NCBI GenBank assembly: GCA_028292305.1
Contig: JAQGMQ010000588.1
Coordinates: forward strand, 1 to 33,049
DNA: 33,049 nucleotides
Direction of reading: 5' to 3'
Source of the DNA: Rhodoferax sp.
Lineage (GTDB): Bacteria; Pseudomonadota; Gammaproteobacteria; Burkholderiales; Burkholderiaceae_C
The notes beneath the pieces are model-generated. The model ran no database searches and had not been told where the DNA came from. It saw only the letters and a list, made by a program, of their open reading frames with translations. The translations under genes were made by a program, and so were the position numbers. Positions 25,776-33,049 of the stretch are shown piece by piece. Position 1 is the stretch's first letter; every line of letters starts with the position of its first letter.

Positions 25776-26240
25776 TTACCGCTTGCCGCGCTGCACGACG
25801 TAGCGGATGGCATTCACCATGCGGCTGTGGTCGATCAAGGGCGTGGCGCTGCGTTTCAGCTTGATGGTCAGCGGCGAGTTGGGCACCCACGGCCCATCAC
25901 GCAGCACGCGCTTTTGCATGTCCTGATACCAAGTGCCGACCACACCCAGGCAGCGCATCGCCGTGCCGCCGCGCAAGATGCCCTCGTACGCCGCCATGGC
26001 CACCTGATGAAGCTGGCCGCGGTAATTGTCGGCCATTCTGCGGAAAAACGGGCGGGAAGGAATGTGTTCGGTGCCAAACTCGTTGTAGATCGCCACGTCC
26101 ACGATCGCGGTGCCGTTGTCTTCCTCGCCGGCATCGGTCTGGATGCCAACCTTGATCGAGCGACCATCAAGTTGGCGGATCTCGGCCATGATGCGGCGGT
26201 GCCCGTGATCGACGGTGCGGGTGTGGCCCCTTAGAGCCAT
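25776..26240 (-). CDS. Head/tail completion protein, HK97 gp10-like
   Basis: 'VKVGIQTDAGEEDNGTAIVDVAIYNEFGTEHIPSRPFFRRMADNYR'-type EFGT...IPxRPFxR motif (ORF reads IKVGIQTDAGEEDNGTAIVDVAIYNEFGTEHIPSRPFFRRM). Start may be internal MAEIRQ at 26189. Confidence 0.78.
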   Translation of the reverse strand: MALRGHTRTVDHGHRRIMAEIRQLDGRSIKVGIQTDAGEEDNGTAIVDVAIYNEFGTEHIPSRPFFRRMADNYRGQLHQVAMAAYEGILRGGTAMRCLGVVGTWYQDMQKRVLRDGPWVPNSPLTIKLKRSATPLIDHSRMVNAIRYVVQRGKR

Positions 26241-26686
26241 GGGAAGCTGCTCAATCGACAGCTACCCAACGCCGGCCGTGGCGTGCGCGCCAGGATCGCA
26301 CCGTATCCCATCAGCCGGGCAATCGCGTCGTATCTCGCTTTGTAATTGCCACTATTGGCCGTCACCGCACTGCTGGTGCTGGTGCTTGTGGTGCCACCGG
26401 TTGCCGGGGAGTATTGGCGCGTCAGATCACCCTCTTTTTCGAGGATCAGAACGCCACCGGCCGTTGGTCCCGTCGTGCTGCTGGTGCTGCCAGCCACGCC
26501 GCCGATGCCCTGCGCGGAGAGAACCCACGCGGCATACAAGGCGGTCGCTTCGTCAATCTTGTGCTGCGGCATATCCCAAGCGGCCGTTTCCAGACTGCCT
26601 AGGTATAGCGCCGCTGCAATGTTGCCCGCCGACTTGTCTGCCAGTTCGGGAGCGAACAAGGTCAACAAGTCGGCAGGCGTTAGCAT
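26231..26686 (-). CDS. Head-tail connector/adaptor (DUF4054-like)
   Basis: 151 aa; 'LFAPELADKSAGNIAAALYLGSLETAAWDMPQHKIDEATALYAAWVLSAQ' typical DUF4054-like; follows capsid gene. Confidence 0.75.
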   Translation of the reverse strand: MLTPADLLTLFAPELADKSAGNIAAALYLGSLETAAWDMPQHKIDEATALYAAWVLSAQGIGGVAGSTSSTTGPTAGGVLILEKEGDLTRQYSPATGGTTSTSTSSAVTANSGNYKARYDAIARLMGYGAILARTPRPALGSCRLSSFPWL

Positions 26687-26688
26687 GG

Positions 26689-26964
26689 TCAGGACTTCTT
26701 CGGCTTGTCGGTCATTGGCGTGCCGTCCGGGTTCTTCCCATCGGCAGCCATGCGTGCGGCAAGTTCGGCTTCCTGCTTCTCCTGGTCGGCCAGTTCTTCA
26801 GGGGTCGGCTCGCCTTCGTGAAGATAGCCGGCGTCCAGCAGGGCCTTAAAGCCCTTCGCCTTCAGCAGCGGTTCGCGGCTGTCCACAGTGGCGGCTTGAC
26901 CGGGAACGATCAGCACGCCGCCGACGTGAATCGGCGCCGTGGTCGTGTTCGTGAACGTGGGCAT
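26689..26964 (-). CDS. Small conserved phage protein, unknown function
   Basis: 91 aa MPTFTNTTTAPIHVGGVLIVPGQ..., ATG at 26964. The longer tracked ORF (to 27210) overlaps the capsid gene and its N-terminus looks spurious. Confidence 0.7.
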   Translation of the reverse strand: MPTFTNTTTAPIHVGGVLIVPGQAATVDSREPLLKAKGFKALLDAGYLHEGEPTPEELADQEKQEAELAARMAADGKNPDGTPMTDKPKKS

Positions 26965-26968
26965 GGGT

Positions 26969-27946
26969 TTAAGTCCCCGACACTTTGATGAAGGCCAGCG
27001 GGTAGTAGACCTGCACGCCCGCCGTCCGTGCGGTGCAGTTGATGATCGTTTCGAGGTTGCGCAACTGCGGCGGCTCGGGTTCGAAGTCCTGCGGCACTTC
27101 GTGGCTGGCGTTCTCGCTGTTGATCTCGCCGCAGAAGACCAGATCGGCGCCGGACGTGCCCGCGCCCACCAATTCGATGGCCGAAGCAAGGTTGAACCCA
27201 GCGTTGCCAAACGGGCCGCGCACGACGGACAGAAAGGCTTCGCCTGGGCTGCGCGTGTCGTCGCTGCTCATGCGGGTACTGAACGCGCGTGAAAGCGCCG
27301 TGGGCGTCATCACCATACCGGTCGGCCGGTGCTGCTGAAGCGACTGGTTGACCACCGCGTTGTAGATGATCATCAGGTCGTCATAGATGACCGACCCGGC
27401 TGTGGTCGCCCACCCACCGGTGATAACCGCGGTGCCGATATTCGGGTGGGTCAGGATGCCTAGCAGGCCGAAGTCGGCATCACCGACCAGGGCGACGCGA
27501 TTCAGCTTCAGGTCAACCGCCCGGCTCGCGGCTGCGGCCCGGCGTCCGTCAAGATTGGCGCCCGTCGCCTGGGAAGCGCGAATCTCAGCCTTGTTGTACC
27601 CGTAGCTGTCACCGACTGTCTTGACGGTGAATCCGGCCTCACGGCCGAACACGTCAACGCGCGGCAGATCGTCGGCGTAGTTGGCAATGACCTTGGCGTA
27701 TCCGACCTGATCATAGGTGCGATAGACGCCAGATTCGGCCCAGGCCGGCAGTTCCGACGTGCGCGGCACCAGCAACCCGGCCGCAGGTGCCGGATACTTG
27801 GCGTTGTAGACGCGCGCCTTCACGTAATCCAACTGGCGGGCGAAAAACACCGCTTCGCCGGCATCGCCGCGCCAGCCGTATGCAGGCGCGATGCTGGCAG
27901 TGATGGCCGCCAGATCGGCTTCGTCGTAATGTTCGTGGTCGCTCAT
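26969..27946 (-). CDS. Major capsid protein (DUF2184-like)
   Basis: 325 aa; 'YDQVGYAKVIANYADDLPRVDVFGREAGFTVKTVGDSYGYNKAEIRASQATGANLDGRRAAAASRAVDLKLNRVALVGDADFGLLGILTHPN'; position after cement protein. Confidence 0.87.
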   Translation of the reverse strand: MSDHEHYDEADLAAITASIAPAYGWRGDAGEAVFFARQLDYVKARVYNAKYPAPAAGLLVPRTSELPAWAESGVYRTYDQVGYAKVIANYADDLPRVDVFGREAGFTVKTVGDSYGYNKAEIRASQATGANLDGRRAAAASRAVDLKLNRVALVGDADFGLLGILTHPNIGTAVITGGWATTAGSVIYDDLMIIYNAVVNQSLQQHRPTGMVMTPTALSRAFSTRMSSDDTRSPGEAFLSVVRGPFGNAGFNLASAIELVGAGTSGADLVFCGEINSENASHEVPQDFEPEPPQLRNLETIINCTARTAGVQVYYPLAFIKVSGT

Positions 27947-27959
27947 TGATCTGGCTCCG

Positions 27960-28382
27960 TTACAGCGTCGGGTCGTGCAGTTCGATCAGAACCACGTTGC
28001 CCATCGGGCCTGGTTCGATCGCGGACTGGAAACTGGCGTTGGGGAAGGTGTTGGTCGCGGCGCTGTCCCAAGTGCCGGCGGCGGCGTATTTCGCCACGCC
28101 GCCCACGGTGATGGCACCGGCAGCGGTGACGGGCACCCAGATCCGGCCGCGACGCAGCACCGCCACGGCAGACATGGGCGGATAGCCCGACAGGTGCAGC
28201 GCGTCCAGAATGGCGACGCCATAGGCAACGCCAGTGCCCGGCATCACCGCCCGGCCGTTCAGGAAGTGGACCGGAAAGCCGCAGCCGATCGCCACGGCGG
28301 CGGCGAGGGTGCGCTTATCGGTGAAGCCATCATCGGCCAGCATGCCCGGCAGGGCCTTGGCCATTTCGTACGGGTAAGCCAT
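27960..28382 (-). CDS. Capsid decoration / structural cement-like protein
   Basis: 140 aa, 'AVMPGTGVAYGVAILDALHLSGYPPMSAVAVLRRGRIWVPVTAAGAI' resembles phage cement/decoration proteins encoded just upstream of DUF2184 capsids. Confidence 0.65.
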   Translation of the reverse strand: MAYPYEMAKALPGMLADDGFTDKRTLAAAVAIGCGFPVHFLNGRAVMPGTGVAYGVAILDALHLSGYPPMSAVAVLRRGRIWVPVTAAGAITVGGVAKYAAAGTWDSAATNTFPNASFQSAIEPGPMGNVVLIELHDPTL

Positions 28383-28388
28383 CGTTCG

Positions 28389-29519
28389 TTATTCCTTCGT
28401 CTGGCCAAGGCGACGCGAGATGTAGGCGGCGCGGGCCTCGGCCGCCGACATGCTGCCGCTCTTGCCGCTGTTGCCTGCGTCCTGACGCTGACCCGGCCTA
28501 CCGGTGCCACCCGTGTTGACCTGCTGGCGCTGGCTGCCGGCAGAATCCTGACGCTTCACGCCATCTTCCACCGCAAGGTCATAGGCCGCCGAAACGTAGT
28601 CGGGCGACTTGCCGGTAAGGTCCAGCGCATCGCCGCGCACCTTGCGGATGACCGCCACTCGCAGATCGTGATCGGTGCTGCCGGTGGCCACGGTGACGCC
28701 CAGAGCGGTGGCCTTGGCTTCCATGTCCATGCGGGCGCGCACAACGCCCACGGCATCGGCACGCACCTTGGCCAGTTCTGCTTCGTGGTTCACCTTGGCG
28801 GTGTCCAGCGCAGCCTTCGTGCTGTCGGCGGTGGCGGTGGCAGCGTCGGCGCGGCTGACCGCGGCGGCGAGGTCGGCTTGCAGCTTCGTTACGGCATGCA
28901 CCACTTCCGGCGCCGCCTTATAGGTGATGCCGGTGTCCAGACGAACATCGGCCAGTTTTTCGTCTGGCATGGTGACAGTATCTCCGGGGGTGAAATCGGC
29001 TAGGGTTACGTCAGCGGCATCGAGGTTGAGGCGGCTCACACCCGCCCTTCCTTTCCGCACGATCGCAAGGTGATTGATTCTCGGTTTGCGCTGGATCGCG
29101 TCGTATTTCAGCCCATTCCACTCGCCGGGCGTTTCTTCCAGTTCGACCGAATAACCGAGAGACAGTTCGGTCAGGCCGTCATCGACTGCTGTGGTGTCGT
29201 AAATCATGACATCACCCAGCGCGTTGTCGCCGTCCTGCCGCCCTTGGCTTAGAAGTGAACCAACAACGTGTTGCTTGGCGTTCTTGGAGTGAACCATGCC
29301 GGGATGGCCGACAGTGATTGGCTTGCCCAAGTAGCTGGCAAGGCTGTCGGCGTGGAACACTTCTTCCGGCAGGCGCAATTCGCGCCGCGTTTTGCCGGTG
29401 ACAGGGTCGCGATAGTCGAACACGCCGACGCGGGTTAGGATCGGAGTGTCGCTGATGTAGCCCTCCGGCGTACGCACCGCTCGCATAGCGGTGACATCGT
29501 AACGGCTGACTTGATCCAT
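28389..29519 (-). CDS. DUF2213-like capsid maturation protease with coiled-coil, scaffold-like C-terminus
   Basis: 'MDQVSRYDVTAMRAVRTPEGYISDTPILTRVGVFDYRDPVTGKTRRELRLPEEVF' N-terminus; coiled coil 'TKLQADLAAAVSRADAATATADSTKAALDTAKVNHEAELAKV'. Start at ATG 29519 with GAAAGG upstream. Confidence 0.82.
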   Translation of the reverse strand: MDQVSRYDVTAMRAVRTPEGYISDTPILTRVGVFDYRDPVTGKTRRELRLPEEVFHADSLASYLGKPITVGHPGMVHSKNAKQHVVGSLLSQGRQDGDNALGDVMIYDTTAVDDGLTELSLGYSVELEETPGEWNGLKYDAIQRKPRINHLAIVRKGRAGVSRLNLDAADVTLADFTPGDTVTMPDEKLADVRLDTGITYKAAPEVVHAVTKLQADLAAAVSRADAATATADSTKAALDTAKVNHEAELAKVRADAVGVVRARMDMEAKATALGVTVATGSTDHDLRVAVIRKVRGDALDLTGKSPDYVSAAYDLAVEDGVKRQDSAGSQRQQVNTGGTGRPGQRQDAGNSGKSGSMSAAEARAAYISRRLGQTKE

Positions 29520-29538
29520 TGGGTCGCCTTTCGGGCAT

Positions 29539-29560
29539 AAAAAAGGGCACCGAAGTGCCC
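29539..29560 (-). terminator. Rho-independent terminator, GGGCAC-UUCG-GUGCCC followed by six U on minus strand
   Basis: Plus strand aaaaaa gggcac cgaa gtgccc; on the minus strand a perfect 6-bp GC-rich stem with C(UUCG)G tetraloop then TTTTTT. Confidence 0.85.
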
Positions 29561-29585
29561 ATTTCCGCGCCATATCGTCAGCCTG

Positions 29586-29927
29586 TCACCCTTGAGGATG
29601 ACAGAGTATTTGTTCCACCCGTTTGTAATCCGGGTCATCACCCAGCAGAGCCACCCCGTCTTCTTCACGGGCATAGATGAACGTAAATTTGTTCAAGCCA
29701 TTGCCAAAATGGCCCGCTCCGCAAACAAACAGCTTGCCATCAACTTGCACCGCGTAACGGGCGCCCATCGCCACGCCATTACCCAGCCGCTCGACTAGAG
29801 CGTTGTAGGCCCGATCATACAGAGCGCGCTGCGCATCTTGTGGGATGCGGGCATAGATCGGTGGAGATTGCGAGTAGGCGGGCGAAGTGATCGCAATGGC
29901 CATAAAGGCTGCTGTGAGGGTTTTCAT
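29586..29927 (-). CDS. Small secreted protein of unknown function (moron-like), signal peptide
   Basis: MKTLTAAFMAIAITSPAYSQ looks like a Sec signal peptide (AYS-Q cleavage); sits between head genes; ORF open to 29951, ATG at 29927 preferred. Confidence 0.72.
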   Translation of the reverse strand: MKTLTAAFMAIAITSPAYSQSPPIYARIPQDAQRALYDRAYNALVERLGNGVAMGARYAVQVDGKLFVCGAGHFGNGLNKFTFIYAREEDGVALLGDDPDYKRVEQILCHPQG

Positions 29928-29961
29928 GGCCGGGAGCGTAGCCCCCGACATCTCAGGTTGT

Positions 29962-30780
29962 CTAAGGCTGTATCAGCCCGTCAATATGTGCCAATTCTGG
30001 CCAAATAGCTGTGGCCCAACACCTGCACCGATACTCGCGCCCAGGTCCGCCGAGAGGTGGGTTCTTCCAACTGAACACCACGCCTTCTAAAGCGCGATGC
30101 GTAGGTCTCTCACGACGGTCGAGCACCCCAGACCACCTAGCATGCGTCACGCCTAGTCCAGTCTGCCGCGCTTTCGTCAAATCAGCATTCAACTTGCTGA
30201 TCTGATCCTGCGCAATCAACTCAGCCCGCGCCTGGGTCACATCGGACACCGCACGAATGGCTTTCACAATCTCCGACGTTGGCTTGCCGGCCCGCAGCGC
30301 CTCGTTGATTACACCTTGCAATTTGGCGACGTGCTGTTCGGGGATGGATTTAATCAGGCGAAGGTTTTCCGCTTCCCATGTGCGGATTTCAGCGTTCAGC
30401 CACGGTTCGGACTTGAACACGTCCACGCCGAATGCGGCTCGCACACCCAGGTGGAACTGCTTGTCGTTGAACGCCACCGTGTCGGCGCCGAACTTCTTGG
30501 CCAAGTCCCATAAGTTCGAACTGTGCTGCGCTATCTTGCGCACCAGGGAGTTCACCGCCTCGGTCAGCGCCGCGTAGTATGTGCCTTCAGCCGCGGCAGC
30601 CACATCATCGTCAGCATCAGGCCGAAAATCATGCGCCAGTGATCGGATGAACGCGACCTGCGGCACCAGCACCGTGTCGGTGTCGGCTTTGATCTGCCGA
30701 ACGTAGGCGCGGGCTGCCCGCATATACGCCTGTTCGATCGCGGTCGGATGCAGCCAGACCCTTTCACGCTTCTTCCGCAT
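29962..30780 (-). CDS. Phage head morphogenesis protein (Mu gpF / SPP1 gp7-like minor head protein)
   Basis: C-terminal 'THARWSGVLDRRERPTHRALEGVVFSWKNPPLGGPGREYRCRCWA' is the MuF-type motif; start chosen at MRKKRERVW (ORF open to 30834). Confidence 0.85.
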   Translation of the reverse strand: MRKKRERVWLHPTAIEQAYMRAARAYVRQIKADTDTVLVPQVAFIRSLAHDFRPDADDDVAAAAEGTYYAALTEAVNSLVRKIAQHSSNLWDLAKKFGADTVAFNDKQFHLGVRAAFGVDVFKSEPWLNAEIRTWEAENLRLIKSIPEQHVAKLQGVINEALRAGKPTSEIVKAIRAVSDVTQARAELIAQDQISKLNADLTKARQTGLGVTHARWSGVLDRRERPTHRALEGVVFSWKNPPLGGPGREYRCRCWATAIWPELAHIDGLIQP

Positions 30781-32140
30781 AGGCCGCCGCTGCCGCCGCC
30801 GTGTCGATCGGCGCCTCCAGATCGTATTCGCCACGCTTGGTCAGGTCAGCGCGCACTTCGTCAGGCGTGATGGCACCTGCGGTGGCGTAGGTTTCGGCTG
30901 CGGCGGCTTCGGCTTGCTTCGCCTGGGCACGGGCCAGTTTCGCCTTCGCTTGCTCCGCTTCAGACGGCAGCCACAAAGGATGGAACTTGACCGCCCACTG
31001 ATTTGGCCTGGCGCCGGCAAATGACACCTGGGCCAGCACCAAAGCGATCAGGCGTTCCAGGGCAGGACGCACGTCATTGCGTTGCACGTGGTCAACAATG
31101 CGGAAGTAGCCCGCGGTGTCATTGTCGCCAGTGCTGTTCAGGCCGCTGGGAGATGTGCCGAACAGCGCCGTAACCGGGAAGCCGGTATCAGCGCAGATCG
31201 CGGTCTGGCTGTCTTTAATCGCGTCGGTCACACCCATCAGGGAGAGGTCTTTGACCTCGTAACTGTCGCCACCCACGCCGCCTTCGCCGCCGTCGATCAC
31301 CACGGTGTTCAACACGCTGCGCGCCATGTCCACCCGGTCGATCCGGGCAGATACGCGGTCATCCATGCCGGCAGCCAACAGCGCGGCTAGACCTTCCATG
31401 GTGAAGACCGCCTGCTGTTTCCGTTCCAGCATCCGTTCGGTCCACGCCATCGCGGCATCGTAACGCATGATGGATTCATAGCAGCCGTCCAGCGCACCAC
31501 GACCGCGGAAAGGCACGCCACCGAAGCGGGTTCGGGTCAGGCGGCGCGGCAACGGGTCGCCGCTGAAGACGATCAGGCGGCTTTGATGCACGCGGAAGTA
31601 GCCGCCAGTGTTCGGGCTGCGCACGTCATAGAACTGCGGCTCGTCATAGTTTGCCGCTTTTGGGTCGGTGTAGGTCAGGCCGATGGGCACCGTCAGGTCG
31701 GTGACGTCGAACACGCGCAGTTCGGTGATCAGACCCAGTGATAATTCGTTGATCGGGTATTCTAGGCTGTCGGCGCCGTCTTGGGTAATCAGCAGGATGA
31801 CTGACCCACCGAACAGACGCGACCACCGCAAGGCTTCGGTGATGCGCTGGCCGACCTGTAAGCGGTCCAGTTCGTCACCGATGGCGTTTTTCACGTCGCC
31901 CTCGATCTCATAGCCGCGGGCCAGAGCGTCATCGGCCGGCATGTCCACGATGCGAGCAGCCACACCACTACTGTAGTACAGATCACTGATCTGATCGGCC
32001 AGTTTCATGGCGTCGGTATTGCGAAACCGCGTCGTGCGGTCCATGGCGGGGTTGTTCAGACCACTGGCGCCGTTGCCATAACCTGCCCGGCGGAAGCTGT
32101 TCAGCACCGCCCCAATCAGGCCGTCAAAGCGACCAGTCAC
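30764..32140 (-). CDS. Phage portal protein (DUF1073 / Phage_portal_3-like)
   Basis: 458 aa directly after TerL; 'DQISDLYYSSGVAARIVDMPADDALARGYEIEGD', 'WSRLFGGSVILLITQDGAD' typical of this portal family; position in head module. Confidence 0.88.
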   Translation of the reverse strand: MTGRFDGLIGAVLNSFRRAGYGNGASGLNNPAMDRTTRFRNTDAMKLADQISDLYYSSGVAARIVDMPADDALARGYEIEGDVKNAIGDELDRLQVGQRITEALRWSRLFGGSVILLITQDGADSLEYPINELSLGLITELRVFDVTDLTVPIGLTYTDPKAANYDEPQFYDVRSPNTGGYFRVHQSRLIVFSGDPLPRRLTRTRFGGVPFRGRGALDGCYESIMRYDAAMAWTERMLERKQQAVFTMEGLAALLAAGMDDRVSARIDRVDMARSVLNTVVIDGGEGGVGGDSYEVKDLSLMGVTDAIKDSQTAICADTGFPVTALFGTSPSGLNSTGDNDTAGYFRIVDHVQRNDVRPALERLIALVLAQVSFAGARPNQWAVKFHPLWLPSEAEQAKAKLARAQAKQAEAAAAETYATAGAITPDEVRADLTKRGEYDLEAPIDTAAAAAAYAEEA

Positions 32141-33045
32141 GATGATAGGGCCTCGAAGCGGCTGCGATAATCCAGCTTCATGCCCAACATGCTGAACGCC
32201 CGCGAGAGTGCATCAACCTGATCGTCCTTTGATCCACCGGGGAATGACGCGAGTTCGTCAATCAGTTTGTGGCACCAGTCATTGCCGCCAACCACAGACA
32301 GGTTGCCGACGTTGGCCTGTGCCGCCATCGGTGCAGCCCGCGTCACCTTGTCGCCGGTTTCCGTGCTGGATTCGACGCGGAAGCCTTGCAGCTTGCGGGT
32401 CAGGTAAAGCACCTGCGTCTTGCCGGCCTGTCCTGGGTCTTGCGGCAAGCCGATGCGGACGGATAGGCCATCTCGCTTGGCCGTGTTCACGATGGTGGCT
32501 TCAACCTCATCAGGGCCGCCGCGCACACGCACGACATCCAACACGATGAACCGGCCTTCCGCCGTTCGCATCAGCTTGATGCCGGCAGTCCAGTCGGGAT
32601 CGCGTGTGCCAATTTGTTTGGTCGCGGCCAAGTCCCAGGCCCGCACAACCTGGCCGGTAACGGCGGGCGCGGCCTCCAGCGTTTCCACCATTCCAATCTT
32701 GAACAACGACCCTTCGGCGTTCGTGGGCTGCTGCTGATACAGCGCCGACCAGTCACGCATTGCGCCGGATGCTTCGGCTTCGGCGTAGGCTGCACGGAGT
32801 TCTTTCCCGTAACCGTATTTGGGGTCTTTATCCCAAAGCCATTCGCCCGGCTTGCGGCCAAGCGGGTCATTATCTCCCGCAATGGCAGGGATCGACACCA
32901 CACGCCACAAGCCCGGCTGTCGCTCCAATAGACGCCCGCCAAGGTCGTCCGGGTGCCAGCGTGTCATAACAACCACCACACCAGCACCGGGCTTCAGGCG
33001 GGTGCGGAGGTCTGCGGTGAACCAGTTCCACTGGCTTTCGCGCAC
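32137..33045 (-). CDS. Phage terminase large subunit, C-terminal (nuclease) part; 5' end truncated by window edge
   Basis: Translation has TerL-like 'VVVVMTRWHPDDLGGRLLE', 'SALYQQQPTNAEGSLFK', 'RAWDLAATKQIGTRDPDWTAG', 'KDDQVDALSRAFSML'. Frame stays open to the window end, so the ATPase half is outside. Confidence 0.93.
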   Translation of the reverse strand: MRESQWNWFTADLRTRLKPGAGVVVVMTRWHPDDLGGRLLERQPGLWRVVSIPAIAGDNDPLGRKPGEWLWDKDPKYGYGKELRAAYAEAEASGAMRDWSALYQQQPTNAEGSLFKIGMVETLEAAPAVTGQVVRAWDLAATKQIGTRDPDWTAGIKLMRTAEGRFIVLDVVRVRGGPDEVEATIVNTAKRDGLSVRIGLPQDPGQAGKTQVLYLTRKLQGFRVESSTETGDKVTRAAPMAAQANVGNLSVVGGNDWCHKLIDELASFPGGSKDDQVDALSRAFSMLGMKLDYRSRFEALSS

Positions 33046-33049
33046 AACC

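Noticed and set aside
29956-29984. Possible promoter (TTGACG at 29984-29979 on minus strand) for the moron
   Set aside because: -10 region at 17-18 bp spacing is a poor match (ACAACC/CAACCT); not strong enough to list as a feature.
30764-32140. Possible anti-CBASS Acb1 activity (DUF1073 proteins are often labelled 'anti-CBASS Acb1 family')
   Set aside because: The 458-aa protein ends right after the portal region in an Ala-rich tail; I see no 2H-phosphoesterase (HxT/HxS pair) domain. Portal is the supported call.
1-33049. Integrase, tRNA, CRISPR array, transposase, defence or anti-defence gene
   Set aside because: None seen on either strand; cannot tell from this window whether it is a lytic phage or a prophage.

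Overview
The window is a 33-kb block of late (structural plus lysis) genes from a contractile-tailed, Myoviridae-like dsDNA phage or prophage. Every convincing gene lies on the minus strand and is tightly packed, often with 1-4 nt start/stop overlaps. Reading the minus strand from the right edge: terminase large subunit (5'-truncated by the window), DUF1073-type portal, MuF-like head protein, a small secreted 'moron', DUF2213 protease/scaffold, decoration/cement protein, DUF2184-type major capsid, DUF4054-type and gp10-like head-completion proteins, an accessory cassette, tail terminator, DUF3383-type sheath, tube, tail assembly chaperone, tape measure, baseplate genes (Dit-like, plug, hub, Gp138 spike, gp25/W-like, J-like, DUF2612-like), a large receptor-binding region (two fibers, a fiber-assembly-like protein, a 1390-aa tailspike, a secreted beta-helix protein), then membrane proteins and a GH108 endolysin. 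No tRNA, rRNA, CRISPR, integrase or host gene was seen. Best candidates for something new: (1) an 802-aa protein that appears to fuse a LamG-like domain and about 20 copies of a 20-residue Gly/Ala/Ser repeat onto a C-terminal domain resembling a head-closure (neck) protein, which would make it a neck-anchored appendage; (2) a beta-helix protein with collagen-like segment and its own signal peptide, next to the tailspike; (3) a secreted moron in the capsid operon followed by a UUCG-tetraloop terminator; (4) an ORF missing from the supplied track in the -1 frame between the tail assembly chaperone and the tape measure, consistent with programmed frameshifting. Family names come from reading the translations by eye, with no database search.
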